A stretch of 64,000 nt of DNA, from NCBI RefSeq assembly GCF_000018405.1, contig NC_009943.1, positions 2,173,001-2,237,000 on the forward strand, given 5' to 3'. The number at the start of each line of letters is the position of its first letter. Position 1 is the first letter of the stretch. This stretch comes from Desulfosudis oleivorans Hxd3. GTDB taxonomy: Bacteria > Desulfobacterota > Desulfobacteria > Desulfobacterales > Desulfosudaceae. Position numbers and translations under genes: made by a program. This document shows, one piece after another, positions 1 through 9,727 of the stretch. The notes below the pieces were generated by a model, which saw only the letters and a list, made by a program, of their open reading frames with translations, was not told where the DNA came from and did not search any database.

Positions 1-71
1 CCGGCAGTTCGCTATAACTGGCAAGCTACCGGTTTTATTTTGATCTGCAACCATACAAACAGAGGAAAGGC

Positions 72-746
72 ATGAAAAAAATCACCATCCTCGGCATCGT
101 GCTTGCGGTTATTATCGCCGGCGTTCTGATCTTTCCGCCACTGAGAAATAAAGAAGCTGAAAAAAATCCGGCATCCCGGCCTTCAGCCCCGGCCATGGTT
201 ACCGCTTCTCCTGGGGTCCGGCAGATCACCCTGACCTGGCAACCCGTGGCTGAAGCGGCCGCCTACAATATCTACTGGGCCACGCAAAGTCCGGTAACGC
301 AGGCGGACAAAAACAAAATCACCTGTACCGACGCCCGCTATATTCATACCGGCCTGGCCGGCGATACCACCTACTACTACATCGTCACCGCCGTCAACGC
401 CCACGGGGAAAGCCCGGCCAGCCGGGAAGTGTCTGCCATGGCCTGGCCCCCCTACACTGTTCCGGAAAATGCCCAATCCGCGGCAGAGGCCGAATTTGAG
501 CGCCAGTTGATGGAACGGCTGATGAATAGCGAACAGCCCAGCGTGGAACCGCCGGACACCGAAGAACCCACCTGGGACCCTAACGCGGAAACCCCGCCGC
601 CCAGGGAAGAGTGGCCCGATGAAGGCCGGCCCACCTGGGACCCCAACAAGGAGGCCCCCCCGCCCAGAAGCGAATGGCCCGGCGAAGGAGAAACACAGAA
701 GTGGTCTCCCCATGACGAGCCCCAAAAGTTTCCCACGCCTTTCTAA
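72..746 (+). CDS. Membrane-anchored FN3-domain protein with Trp/Pro-rich repeat tail
   Basis: A 224-residue protein. An N-terminal hydrophobic stretch (about residues 4-22) after MKK looks like a signal anchor, so the rest is probably periplasmic or surface-exposed. Residues about 38-122 read as one fibronectin type III domain (LTWQPV near the start, YYYIVTAVN near the end). The tail is Pro/Glu/Trp-rich and holds two copies of a 21-residue tandem unit beginning PTWDPN (nt 567-629 and 630-692). AGAGGAAAGG just upstream is a good ribosome site. FN3 domains usually bind proteins or glycans; the exact role is unknown. It precedes the glycan operon and may be co-transcribed. Confidence 0.7.
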   Translation: MKKITILGIVLAVIIAGVLIFPPLRNKEAEKNPASRPSAPAMVTASPGVRQITLTWQPVAEAAAYNIYWATQSPVTQADKNKITCTDARYIHTGLAGDTTYYYIVTAVNAHGESPASREVSAMAWPPYTVPENAQSAAEAEFERQLMERLMNSEQPSVEPPDTEEPTWDPNAETPPPREEWPDEGRPTWDPNKEAPPPRSEWPGEGETQKWSPHDEPQKFPTPF

Positions 747-787
747 CCGGAATGCCGCGAAAACAATGAATTCACGTAACCCGTAAA

Positions 788-1714
788 ATGGCTCAACTCA
801 TGAACGGTCCGAACTTTCTTTGTATAGGCGCCCATAAAGCCGGCACTACCTGGCTGCAAAAAGTACTGGAAACCCATCCGGACGTATTTCTGCCCATGAA
901 GGAGATCCATTTTTTTGACCGGGACCCAAGTTATCCTTCAAGTAACTACTTGGCGGCCCCCAGCCCATTTACTCGGCTGATGAAGAAGAAAAACCGGACC
1001 CGAAATATTAAAATCGCCAGGGCACTGGCAAAAAGTATCTTAACTGTCAATACTGAGCGGTTCCGTTTTTTTTCAAACTTTTTTTTAACAGTCAATGATC
1101 AATGGTATCCCAACCTTTTTGCGACCAAACGAAAATACAAGGTCAAAGGAGACATCACCCCTGCCTATTCCATTTTACGTGAAGAAGATGTTCAAAAAAT
1201 CCGGGACATGAACCCTGGCATGAAAATCATTTTTATAATGCGCAACCCCATCTATCGAGACTGGTCAGCTGCCCGTTATAATATTACCGAACATGGCCAC
1301 AATGTAAATTCAATCAAATATTTTGACAGGGACGAAATGATTTTAAGAGGAGACTATCTGAGAACCATCGAACACTACTCAAAATTTTTCCCGACAGATC
1401 AGATTTTATATTGTTTTTTTGAAGAATTAGTTGAAACCCCTCATGAATTCTATAATCGGCTTTGTCGCTTTCTAGGTATTGCGCCTTGTGCCGGGACATT
1501 TATTACTAAGCAGATTAACAAAAGCCCCATCCAGCTATTCAACCCGACAATTCGCCTTTATTTGGCCTCCAGGCACCTGGCGCAACTAAAAAATCTAGCG
1601 GACCGTTTTGGTGGCTACTGTGAGGGGTGGTATCAGGAGGCTAAAAAAATTATTGAACAAGGGGTTGTGGAAAGGCAAAACATACTATTTCCCAAAGTCG
1701 ATCAGAATCAATAA
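788..1714 (+). CDS. Sulfotransferase family protein (1)
   Basis: 308 residues. The 5'-phosphosulfate-binding loop of PAPS-dependent sulfotransferases is visible at residues 14-23 (GAHKAGTTWL), followed by the usual helix and KEIHFFD. A 3'-phosphate segment (FIMRNPIYRDWSAARYN) lies near residue 145. The family moves sulfate from PAPS to a hydroxyl or amine; here a sugar in the neighbouring glycan is the likely acceptor (inference). The stop overlaps the next start by one base. The start at 788 has a weak ribosome site; an in-frame ATG at 800 is possible. Base composition is AT-richer than the gene before. Confidence 0.85.
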   Translation: MAQLMNGPNFLCIGAHKAGTTWLQKVLETHPDVFLPMKEIHFFDRDPSYPSSNYLAAPSPFTRLMKKKNRTRNIKIARALAKSILTVNTERFRFFSNFFLTVNDQWYPNLFATKRKYKVKGDITPAYSILREEDVQKIRDMNPGMKIIFIMRNPIYRDWSAARYNITEHGHNVNSIKYFDRDEMILRGDYLRTIEHYSKFFPTDQILYCFFEELVETPHEFYNRLCRFLGIAPCAGTFITKQINKSPIQLFNPTIRLYLASRHLAQLKNLADRFGGYCEGWYQEAKKIIEQGVVERQNILFPKVDQNQ

Positions 1715-2658
1715 TGCTAAACCTGCAACCAATTTTTATTGTCGGTTTTACCCGTGGCGGTACCAATATCCTGCTGAACCTTTTGCGCTCTCATCCCGAT
1801 ATCTGCTCCCCAAGGGGGGAAATGCAGCAGGTGTTCAAGGGTAAGGGCCGACCTTTCCGTGATTTTTTGCTCCGGCACCGGTGGGATGGTGAACCGCCCG
1901 GCACGGTAGTCGGTAAGCGGCTCCGATATCTTCCGATTCTTGTTTCAGAGCGACAAGATATTTTTGATGAAAACTGCTGGGCGCTTCGTAAACCATTTAA
2001 AAAAACAACCCGGGTAAGAATTGACCGGATTCTATATGACGAAAAACTTAAAGCCAGGGGCAAAAATCAGAACTATTATAAAACTGAAAACGTGCCCTAC
2101 ACTTTAAACGAAATCGCCGATGCCCGCCTGTTGTGTAAAAACATCAATGGGCTGATTTTTCTGTCCCGGGAATTTTCCGAAATGTACCCGGACGCTACTT
2201 TCATCGCCCTTATCCGTAACGGTCTGGCAATATGTGAAGGCCATATTCGACGAAGGCAGGCCACTGCGGAAGAGATTGCCCGTCGTTACCAGGCGGGCTG
2301 CGATCAGATTCTTCACGACGCTGAAAATTTGGCAAATTATAAGATTATTCGTTACGAAGACTTGATCTCCAGGCCGCAGGAAACGCTTACGGAGGTTTTC
2401 TCTTTTGCACGGCTGGATATAAAAAAATTAAAAAAGGTGCGGCTGGAAGCCACAAAAATAATCGGCGCCAACGGGACCCATAATGTTTTCAAAAACAAAC
2501 CCTATAAGGAAATAATCTGGTATGATCTGGATAAAATCGGAAACCATTTTGTCAGTGATGCCAATGAGAATCAGATCAAACGATTAAACCCGGAAGACAA
2601 GAAAACAATACTATACCATGCCGGGGCAGCCTTACAAGCCTTTGGCTATGTCCGATAA
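1714..2658 (+). CDS. Sulfotransferase family protein (2)
   Basis: 314 residues, starting on the last base of the previous stop (TAATG), so translation is probably coupled. The PAPS loop is at residues 9-18 (IVGFTRGGTN), and a 3'-phosphate motif (ALIRNGLAICEGHIRRR) lies near residue 165. It is divergent from the preceding sulfotransferase, so the two probably act on different positions or sugars. Acceptor unknown. Confidence 0.82.
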   Translation: MLNLQPIFIVGFTRGGTNILLNLLRSHPDICSPRGEMQQVFKGKGRPFRDFLLRHRWDGEPPGTVVGKRLRYLPILVSERQDIFDENCWALRKPFKKTTRVRIDRILYDEKLKARGKNQNYYKTENVPYTLNEIADARLLCKNINGLIFLSREFSEMYPDATFIALIRNGLAICEGHIRRRQATAEEIARRYQAGCDQILHDAENLANYKIIRYEDLISRPQETLTEVFSFARLDIKKLKKVRLEATKIIGANGTHNVFKNKPYKEIIWYDLDKIGNHFVSDANENQIKRLNPEDKKTILYHAGAALQAFGYVR

Positions 2659-2685
2659 ATAATACTGTTTTAAAATTTTTTAGAC

Positions 2686-4047
2686 ATGATCTCTTATGTA
2701 AAGCAAAAATGTGTCGGACTAACTTCCGACACCCGGTTCTCCGAAATCCTGACCGGATCGGTCTGGGCGTTGTCGGCCCGCGTACTGGCCACTGCCATTG
2801 GCCTTGCGACCAGCATCATCGTCGCCCGGTTCTACGGAGCCGAGGTCATGGGCATCGTGGCGGTACTCAACTCCTTTCTCATGCTGGCCACTATCTTCAC
2901 GGTCCTGGGCACAGGCACCTCCATCCTGCGCCTGATTCCGGAATACATGGCCCGGTACTCTCCCACCGCCGCCTTCAGGGTCTACCGCAAAACCCAGTAT
3001 TTTGTGGCCGGCGTGTCGCTTATCACCAGTGCCCTGCTCTTTCTGGGTTCAGGCGTTATCGCGGACCGGGTCTTTTCCAAACCCCATCTCCAATTTTATT
3101 TTGCCCTGGCCGCGCTGTTTATTGTGTTCCAGTCCCTGGCCAACCTCAACACCCAGGCTGTTCGGGGAGTTCGCCTGATCCGGGTTTTTGCGTTCATGCA
3201 GGTTTTGCCTTCCCTTTCCAAGCTGGCAATTCTGATCCCCATCACCATTTTCTGCTTTCATCCGGACAACCCTGTCTATGCCATGTTTGCTTCCATTGCC
3301 ATTACCGCTCTTGCCGGGGTCTGGATCATGGACAGGGCGTTTAAACAAAAAGCATCCCCCCAGGATATTCTTCACCCCATGCCAATAAAGGATATCCTGA
3401 ACATTTCCCTGCCCATGCTCATGACCGCCAGCATGTTTTTTTTTCTAAAAGAGATCGGGGTTATCATGCTGGGTATTTACCGCCCCGAAGCGGATGTAGG
3501 CTACTATTCCGCAGCCGTCAAGCTGGCGACCTTGACGGCATTTGTGTTTCAGGCCGTTAATTCTATGGCAGCCCCGAAGTTCTCTGAACTTTTTCATACC
3601 GGAAAAACCGATGAACTTTTTTATGTGGCGCAGAAATCGGCCAAGCTTATCTTCTGGGCCACTACGCCCATACTGGTTTTTCTGATCGTGCTGGGCAGGC
3701 CGGTGTTATCCCTCCTGTATGGTGATGATTTTATGGTAGCCTATTGGGTTCTGGTTATTCTGGTCACCGGCCAGTTTATCAATGGCGCGTGCGGCTCCAC
3801 CGGTATTTTCATGAATATGACCGGACATCAAAAAGTATTGAGAAATATCATTGCATGTGCTTCCCTCCTCTGTATTGTACTGAATTTTATTTTTATCCCG
3901 GTTTTTGGAATGGTCGGAGCTGCCGTTTCAACAATCACCGGCATATTATTCTGGAATTTCACCGTGCTCTTTTTCTATAAAATAAAATTTGGAAGAACCA
4001 CTGCATATATCCCTTTTCGTTTTAAAGGCCGGACATTCAACAAATGA
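2686..4047 (+). CDS. Wzx-type polysaccharide flippase (1)
   Basis: 453 residues with about 12-14 hydrophobic segments, the pattern of the oligosaccharide flippase (PST/MATE-like) superfamily that moves undecaprenyl-linked repeat units across the inner membrane. The N-terminal amphipathic segment ending FSEILTGSVWAL and the following VSSx(I)IARFYGAE-like stretch are shared with the second flippase at 46798-48138, so the two are paralogs. The stop overlaps the next start by 4 bp. The ribosome site is weak. Confidence 0.88.
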   Translation: MISYVKQKCVGLTSDTRFSEILTGSVWALSARVLATAIGLATSIIVARFYGAEVMGIVAVLNSFLMLATIFTVLGTGTSILRLIPEYMARYSPTAAFRVYRKTQYFVAGVSLITSALLFLGSGVIADRVFSKPHLQFYFALAALFIVFQSLANLNTQAVRGVRLIRVFAFMQVLPSLSKLAILIPITIFCFHPDNPVYAMFASIAITALAGVWIMDRAFKQKASPQDILHPMPIKDILNISLPMLMTASMFFFLKEIGVIMLGIYRPEADVGYYSAAVKLATLTAFVFQAVNSMAAPKFSELFHTGKTDELFYVAQKSAKLIFWATTPILVFLIVLGRPVLSLLYGDDFMVAYWVLVILVTGQFINGACGSTGIFMNMTGHQKVLRNIIACASLLCIVLNFIFIPVFGMVGAAVSTITGILFWNFTVLFFYKIKFGRTTAYIPFRFKGRTFNK

Positions 4048-5096
4048 CAACAAGCAACTCAATTCTTTTTCTCGGGGATGTTTATCTGGATCGTCCATAC
4101 CGGATTCCCTCTCTTGATACCCCTTTTGTTTTTAACCTGGAAGCTCCGCTGACCGAGCACGATAAGCCTCTTCCAGATAAAATCGTTTTAAAATCATCCG
4201 GCGATTTTTTAAAAAAAACTTTTGATCCATTGCCGACGGCGGTCTGCCTTGCCAACAACCATATCATGGACTATGGAGTGAAGGGTTTTGAAGATACGAT
4301 AAATTTTTTAGAAAACAACCGGATTGGTTATTTCGGTGCCGGCACGCCAAAAAACAACCATAATAATCCCCTTGTTCTGGACATCGCCGGTCATCGTACG
4401 GCATTGCTGGGATACTGCTACAATGCATATTTTGGTCAGGTGGATTCCGGATTCAAAATGAAGTACACTCCTGCACCTTTAGACGCTGACCGCATTAAAC
4501 GAGACATAGCGGCTATCAGGGGGAGTTGTGACCGTATTATTGTGAATCTGCATTGGGGCAGACTATACAGTAACTACCCCCGTAAAGCTGAGGTTGAACT
4601 GGCCAGAACGGTTATTGATGCCGGAGCCAATGTCCTGATCGGCCACCATGCCCATACACTTCAGCCTGTGGAAACATACAAAAACGGTCTGATCGCATAT
4701 AATATCGGTAATTTTATTTTCCCGGATATCGATCTGCCGACCCACTATACAGACAGGGGACACCCGACACGCAGAAGAATTATAAAACAAAGGAAATGGC
4801 ACAACAGTTCCGCCGGCATTCTGGTTGATGTCCCGAACACGGCCTGCGAAATAAAATATTTTTTAAGATGCGGTGATGCTGTTAAATACGGCCGGTCCTT
4901 CTTCCATCGATACTTGCACATCAATATAGACAATGTTTATGAAAAAGCCGACATGCTGTCGCTGAGGAGTTCCGATTATAAAAAAGTGTTTGAGCGTATT
5001 TTAAACTATCTTGATAACCCGAAAATACCGTCAAAAGAGGGTAGCAGGCAAATGGCCCGACAGTTGCAATTATTGTGGCCTTGGGGGAAAAAATGA
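4044..5096 (+). CDS. CapA family protein (calcineurin-like fold)
   Basis: 350 residues. Metal-site motifs of the CapA/PGA-synthesis metallophosphatase-like family occur in order: FLGDV near residue 10, NLEAPL, ANNHIMDYG near 70, NLHWG near 168 and IGHHAHTLQP near 200, then YNIGNF. Such proteins are linked to poly-gamma-glutamate capsules and are also common in polysaccharide loci, where their reaction is mostly unproven. The 4-bp overlap (ATGA) on both sides places it firmly in the operon. No signal peptide is evident, so it may be cytoplasmic. Confidence 0.85.
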   Translation: MTTSNSILFLGDVYLDRPYRIPSLDTPFVFNLEAPLTEHDKPLPDKIVLKSSGDFLKKTFDPLPTAVCLANNHIMDYGVKGFEDTINFLENNRIGYFGAGTPKNNHNNPLVLDIAGHRTALLGYCYNAYFGQVDSGFKMKYTPAPLDADRIKRDIAAIRGSCDRIIVNLHWGRLYSNYPRKAEVELARTVIDAGANVLIGHHAHTLQPVETYKNGLIAYNIGNFIFPDIDLPTHYTDRGHPTRRRIIKQRKWHNSSAGILVDVPNTACEIKYFLRCGDAVKYGRSFFHRYLHINIDNVYEKADMLSLRSSDYKKVFERILNYLDNPKIPSKEGSRQMARQLQLLWPWGKK

Positions 5097-5980
5097 AAAT
5101 TGTTTATATCGCCGGTCTTGGACATTCCGGGTCGACCATCCTCGACATGGCGATGGGTTGCAATGAACAGATTGTCGGACTGGGTGAGGTGCTTCAGGTT
5201 CTTAAGGCGACGGCTGATGAACTTGAGACAACCTATAACTCCCTGAGATGCTCATGCGGTCAAACATTTAGTCAGTGCGATTTCTGGAAAGGTGCAAAAG
5301 AGCTCCTGATGGTGAATAGTCAACGTTCCTTGGCGAAGAAGTACATAACACTCATTGATTATTTCCAGGCCAAGTACGGGCCGGATATGATCCTGCTGGA
5401 TTCGTCCAAAATTGTTTCAGATCACGTAACAGCACTCGCCAAAAACCATGATGTGAAAATAATTCTTCTGGTAAGGGATATTAGATCATGGTGTTATTCC
5501 CGACACAGCCGGCTGAAAAAAAATATTTTCAGGCTGGGCCTCCAATGGACAAGAACCACTTTGGGGCAATTGAGATATATTAAAAAAAATAACTTGAAAT
5601 ATAAATTAATGGGCTATGAAGAAATAGCCCTGTACCCTGAAGTCATGTTAAAAGAAATCTGTCGATTCATTGGGATCGCATATCACCCGGACATGCTTGT
5701 TCCAGGGAACACACACAGCCATGTTGTTAAAGGGAATGTGGCCAGAGGAGACAATGAAAAACGTAAGGCCATTTTATATGACGCCCGATGGATGACCTCT
5801 TTGCCCATTGTTTTTTATAGCGTCCTGCTTTTCCCTTTCATGTTTTTAAATCAAAAACTGGTGTATTCAAACTTTACGAGGGGGGAAACCGTTGCCTTTG
5901 GGCAAGCCGTAGACGATTTTTATCTGTTTGGCGAAGCGCAAAAAGAGCAGGCACAGCGAATGGTGGTAGGGAGAAAGTAA
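5093..5980 (+). CDS. Sulfotransferase family protein (3)
   Basis: 295 residues from the ATG at 5093, which overlaps the previous stop and has a GGGGGAAAAA ribosome site; an upstream in-frame GTG at 5075 is less likely. The PAPS loop is at residues 6-16 (IAGLGHSGSTI), with a 3'-phosphate motif (LLVRDIRSWCYSRHSR) near residue 125. A Cys pair in RCSCGQTFSQCDFW is typical of one sulfotransferase subgroup (recollection). The C-terminal hydrophobic part is PIVFYSVLLFPFMF. It is followed without a gap by the beta-propeller gene. Confidence 0.83.
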   Translation: MKIVYIAGLGHSGSTILDMAMGCNEQIVGLGEVLQVLKATADELETTYNSLRCSCGQTFSQCDFWKGAKELLMVNSQRSLAKKYITLIDYFQAKYGPDMILLDSSKIVSDHVTALAKNHDVKIILLVRDIRSWCYSRHSRLKKNIFRLGLQWTRTTLGQLRYIKKNNLKYKLMGYEEIALYPEVMLKEICRFIGIAYHPDMLVPGNTHSHVVKGNVARGDNEKRKAILYDARWMTSLPIVFYSVLLFPFMFLNQKLVYSNFTRGETVAFGQAVDDFYLFGEAQKEQAQRMVVGRK

Positions 5981-6937
5981 ATGCTGATCCTTTCCATGGG
6001 CATCCCTCATAAAAATATTGATACTCTGGAGGAGGGGCGCCGTTTTATAAAAGCGATCATCCTGGTGATTGACTGGAAGAGAAAAAAAGTCATCAAAGAG
6101 ATCGCCTACGAACCGCCACCGGAAAACCTGGGACCCGGCATCAGCAGGATGTTCAAAGGCGCCTGTATTTTTAAAGACCGCTATTATGTGGTCACCAATA
6201 CAGAACTCCTGGGATATGACCTTAACAACTGGAAGCTGCAACAGGTTGTTTCCCATCCATCCTTCAACGATTTGCATGGAGTATTTGTTGATGATAACTA
6301 CACTTACCTGTGCAATACCGGCTTGGAAGCGGTCCAACTCTTGAAAAACGGCAGTATAATCCAAACGGTCAGCATGGCGGACACACCAACATGGGAACGG
6401 TTTTCAGACAAAACAGACTATCGGGCGATACCCAACACAAAGCCTCATGAATCCCACATCAACCATATCTGCCTGTTTAATGAAAAACTCTGGGTGACAC
6501 GGTTTCAAAAAAGAGACGCAGTGGCCCTTTGGGATATATCCCAAAAAATCTCCATGCCTGTGGATGTCGGGTGTCATGACGGCAAGGTGGTAGAGGATTC
6601 CGTGTTCTTTACCACAGTGAACGGTCACATGCTTGAATTTGACAGCAACAACCTGCGGCTTAAAAAAAACTACAATGTCAATTCATATGCAGACAGCGGT
6701 ATCGGCTGGACCCGCGGACTGGAGATTCACGGCGGATATGCGTATCTGGGGGTATCGGCCCTGAGACACTCCAAATTTAAGGAGTATGCAAAGGGAATTA
6801 TAAAAGGCAGAGCCCACCAACTCATGCCCTCTTCCCTGCTTAAAATAGACTACCAAAACGAAAAAATCGTTGATCAATTCAATATCCCTTATCGTAGAGC
6901 GGCTGTTTATACTATTTTAAAACACCCGGAAAGCTAA
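5981..6937 (+). CDS. Predicted beta-propeller protein of unknown function
   Basis: 318 residues. Repeated short beta-rich units (YYVVTNTELLGYDL; YTYLCNTGLEAVQLL; KLWVTRFQ; VFFTTVNGHMLEFD; YAYLGVSALRH) suggest a 5-7-bladed propeller. A conserved-looking SHINHI segment recalls propeller families found next to sulfotransferases, such as DUF4915-like proteins (family assignment uncertain). No signal peptide, so probably cytoplasmic. It starts directly after the sulfotransferase stop with a GGGAG ribosome site. It could be an enzyme or a scaffold; no reaction is proposed. Confidence 0.6.
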   Translation: MLILSMGIPHKNIDTLEEGRRFIKAIILVIDWKRKKVIKEIAYEPPPENLGPGISRMFKGACIFKDRYYVVTNTELLGYDLNNWKLQQVVSHPSFNDLHGVFVDDNYTYLCNTGLEAVQLLKNGSIIQTVSMADTPTWERFSDKTDYRAIPNTKPHESHINHICLFNEKLWVTRFQKRDAVALWDISQKISMPVDVGCHDGKVVEDSVFFTTVNGHMLEFDSNNLRLKKNYNVNSYADSGIGWTRGLEIHGGYAYLGVSALRHSKFKEYAKGIIKGRAHQLMPSSLLKIDYQNEKIVDQFNIPYRRAAVYTILKHPES

Positions 6938-6938
6938 T

Positions 6939-8285
6939 ATGTTCCCACCGTTGATAATAGGCAGGTTGCTCCATCCAATCAGGGGTCGTTTCAATAGGTG
7001 GCACAGGGAGATATCCCGAATCGCAGGGGAACTGAGAAAAAGCGAATTTGCATCACTGGATGCGCTTTACAATATCCAGCGGCAGAAACTTTGCCGCCTC
7101 TGCGAAAATGCAGCTAAAACATCGCCCTATTTCAAAAACCTTTTTGTCCAATCTGGACTTGACCCACAAAAAATCGACCTGGACACACTTGCGAACCTGC
7201 CGGTGCTGGAAAGGGCTACCGTCCACCGCCATTGCAAGGATATGCTAAACCGGGAGTATCCAGTAAACAAAATCACCCAAAACGCCACTGGTGGCTCCAG
7301 TGGGGCCCCTTTGCGTTTCTATCGCTCACATCATGACCTTATTTTTGCCGCTGCTATCCGTGTAAGAGAAATGAACTGGTGCGGCATGAAACCGGGATAC
7401 CCCCATGTAAAATTGTGGGGTGCGCCCACGGATGTTCAATCCGCAACTGCAGGGATAAAGGCAAAAATATGGGGCTACCTGTATAATCAAAAAACCATCA
7501 ATGCATTTGATGCCGGCCCGGCCCTTTTTGAAAGAGAGCATGGCCTGTTTTTAAGCAACCCACCTTTCCTGCTGGAATCTTATTCCAACATTCTTTATGA
7601 ATTTGCCAGTTACTTAAAAAAGAGCGGGAAAGCGCCGTTGAACCTTCCGGCGGCGATATCATCCGCCGGCGTGCTTTATGATTTCCAGCGGACTGTTATT
7701 CAGGATACAGTTTCCCGGAATCTTTACAACCGATACGGATGTCGGGAAATGGGTAATATTGCCCACGAATGTGCCAACCATTCCGGCCTTCATGTTCACA
7801 TGGAGCGCCACATTATCGAAATCATTAACCCCGATGAGGATGGTGTAGGGGATATTCTGGTGACAGACCTGGAAAATCTTGCTTTCCCTTTTATCCGCTA
7901 TAGAATTGGAGACAGGGGAAAATTTTCAATCCAAAAATGTGCCTGCGGCAGAAATTTATTGTTGCTCAAGGAGATTGTCGGCAGAACTCTGGATATTATT
8001 CGAACACCTTCCGGTAGATTGATTCCAGGCGAACTGTTTCCCCATTTTTTCAAAGATTATCCCCAGATCACCTTGGGGCAGGTCATTCAGGACCGTATCG
8101 ATCATATCGAGCTCCGTTTACGGCTTCAGGAGGGCGCCGTCCTGGATGATATCGAGCCATTGCTCCGGAAAATTAACGAAGCATGCAATAATGAAGTCAC
8201 CATCACGGTTAATATGGAAGAGGATTTCGTCGTCAATCCGACGGGTAAATACCGGCCAGTAATTTCACACCTGGAAAGTCAGTAA
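6939..8285 (+). CDS. CapK/PaaK-like adenylate-forming enzyme
   Basis: 448 residues. The P-loop-like adenylation motif NATGGSSGAPL (about residue 110), YGCREMGNIAHE and the RYRIGDRGKF core are those of the phenylacetate-CoA ligase-like branch often annotated CapK in capsule loci. A small Cys set (CACGR) follows RIGDRG. Family knowledge predicts activation of a carboxylate as the AMP or CoA derivative; here it might activate an acyl or amino-acid decoration of the glycan (inference). The stop overlaps the next start by one base. Confidence 0.78.
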   Translation: MFPPLIIGRLLHPIRGRFNRWHREISRIAGELRKSEFASLDALYNIQRQKLCRLCENAAKTSPYFKNLFVQSGLDPQKIDLDTLANLPVLERATVHRHCKDMLNREYPVNKITQNATGGSSGAPLRFYRSHHDLIFAAAIRVREMNWCGMKPGYPHVKLWGAPTDVQSATAGIKAKIWGYLYNQKTINAFDAGPALFEREHGLFLSNPPFLLESYSNILYEFASYLKKSGKAPLNLPAAISSAGVLYDFQRTVIQDTVSRNLYNRYGCREMGNIAHECANHSGLHVHMERHIIEIINPDEDGVGDILVTDLENLAFPFIRYRIGDRGKFSIQKCACGRNLLLLKEIVGRTLDIIRTPSGRLIPGELFPHFFKDYPQITLGQVIQDRIDHIELRLRLQEGAVLDDIEPLLRKINEACNNEVTITVNMEEDFVVNPTGKYRPVISHLESQ

Positions 8286-9727
8286 TGACGACCTGCCGCA
8301 TCTACCGCCTGAGTAAATCTTCAATACGCTGTGCAGCGCTCATGGGAGCGGCATGCCTGATCGGTCTTCTGCTGGTTTTAAAACCCAGCCTGGGAATGGC
8401 AATCGGTATCCTGCCGTTTGTGTTATGGCTCGGTATAACTGAGAAGAAAAACCTCCTTTTCCTTTTTCTGCTGCTGCTCCCCTATCATACCTCGCCATTA
8501 CTGGCAGAAAACCTCATGGGTATCACCGGTGCCAAACCCTTTAACCTGATTGCCGCGTTTCTGCTGTTGATGCTTTTTTTCCATCACGGCGCACTGTTTC
8601 GCACCGAAGATGCGCTCGAGAAAAGAGCCGTCTGGTTTTTCTGTGTTTACCTTTCCCTGTTTGCGTTTACGGTAATACGGTCGATTGACCATCTTCCCTT
8701 GCTGAATATGATCTCTCCTGAAAATTTTCACCGGTCGTCTGTGAACCACCTGCTGACCTTTTTTATCCGCCCGGCCCTTTTCACGATGTCTTTTGTCTAT
8801 GTGCTCAAGCATATTAAAACGGGAAAAGAGATCAACCGGTGTATTGATATGATATGCATTGCAATTTTTTTATTATCCTGGATGGTTCTGTTTATATCTA
8901 TTGCCAATATAGACAAAATCACTATCAGCCGGATATATGTCAGAGATGCGATCAGCTTTTTTTTTAATGTTCATTATAACGCCATCGGCAGTATTTATAT
9001 CGCATGCACCCCGCTTCTTGCACTACGGGCGCTGACAGGCCGGCCCTTCCCATTAATAAATTATGCGTTGGCAGGAATCGCCGTGTTGCTGCTTCAGTCC
9101 AGAAGCACCATTGCTGTTTTCCTGGGCGGCACCATTTTGCTGCTCTATTGTTTAAAAAACTGGAAAGCCATGGCCTTTTTTGCCTGTATTCTGGTTTTGT
9201 TTTTTTTGTTCTGGCTGCCGGAATTTCTTGAGCGCGTTCTTTTGATCGGTTTTGACACGGGCGATCCGAACGCCATCTTCACGGGCAGGATTGATAAAAT
9301 CTGGCTGCCATTAATAACAGAGCGGCTTCGCGACCCCTCTGCATTACTGTTTGGCCGTGGACTCTATTCAATACTCATAAGCAACGCCTACCTGAGCAGG
9401 GAGATATTCCAGGTAAACACAGCCCATAATGCATTCCTGGCGCTCTTCCTCGACTGTGGATTGATTGTTTTTTCCTTGTTTGTCTTTTATCTGACTGTAT
9501 TTTTAAAAAAGGCGTGGTCTCTGGCAAAAAAGGCCGACACATCGACGGGATGGGCGCTTTTCACCTGTCTGATCACCTACCTGGTGGGCACCATATCCGG
9601 AAGAGACTTTTTCCCTTCACGTCATAACATGTACATGTTTCCCATCATCGCACTGCTGATTAATTATTTTCGGTTACACCTTTCTGCCGGTAAATATAAA
9701 GAGGCCCCTTTTCCAAATGGCGACTAA
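8285..9727 (+). CDS. O-antigen polymerase/ligase-like membrane protein (1)
   Basis: 480 residues with about 10-12 membrane segments and a large periplasmic loop before the motif TAHNAFLALFLDCG (near residue 380), which matches the conserved His region of the Wzy/WaaL superfamily. Likely polymerises or ligates undecaprenyl-linked repeat units on the periplasmic face. It overlaps the following GT4 gene by 11 bp. Sequence alone cannot separate polymerase from ligase. Confidence 0.8.
   Translation: MTTCRIYRLSKSSIRCAALMGAACLIGLLLVLKPSLGMAIGILPFVLWLGITEKKNLLFLFLLLLPYHTSPLLAENLMGITGAKPFNLIAAFLLLMLFFHHGALFRTEDALEKRAVWFFCVYLSLFAFTVIRSIDHLPLLNMISPENFHRSSVNHLLTFFIRPALFTMSFVYVLKHIKTGKEINRCIDMICIAIFLLSWMVLFISIANIDKITISRIYVRDAISFFFNVHYNAIGSIYIACTPLLALRALTGRPFPLINYALAGIAVLLLQSRSTIAVFLGGTILLLYCLKNWKAMAFFACILVLFFLFWLPEFLERVLLIGFDTGDPNAIFTGRIDKIWLPLITERLRDPSALLFGRGLYSILISNAYLSREIFQVNTAHNAFLALFLDCGLIVFSLFVFYLTVFLKKAWSLAKKADTSTGWALFTCLITYLVGTISGRDFFPSRHNMYMFPIIALLINYFRLHLSAGKYKEAPFPNGD

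Noticed and set aside
183-725. 180-codon minus-strand frame opposite the FN3 gene
   Set aside because: Gly/Arg-rich shadow; the plus-strand frame has a ribosome site, signal anchor and FN3 domain.
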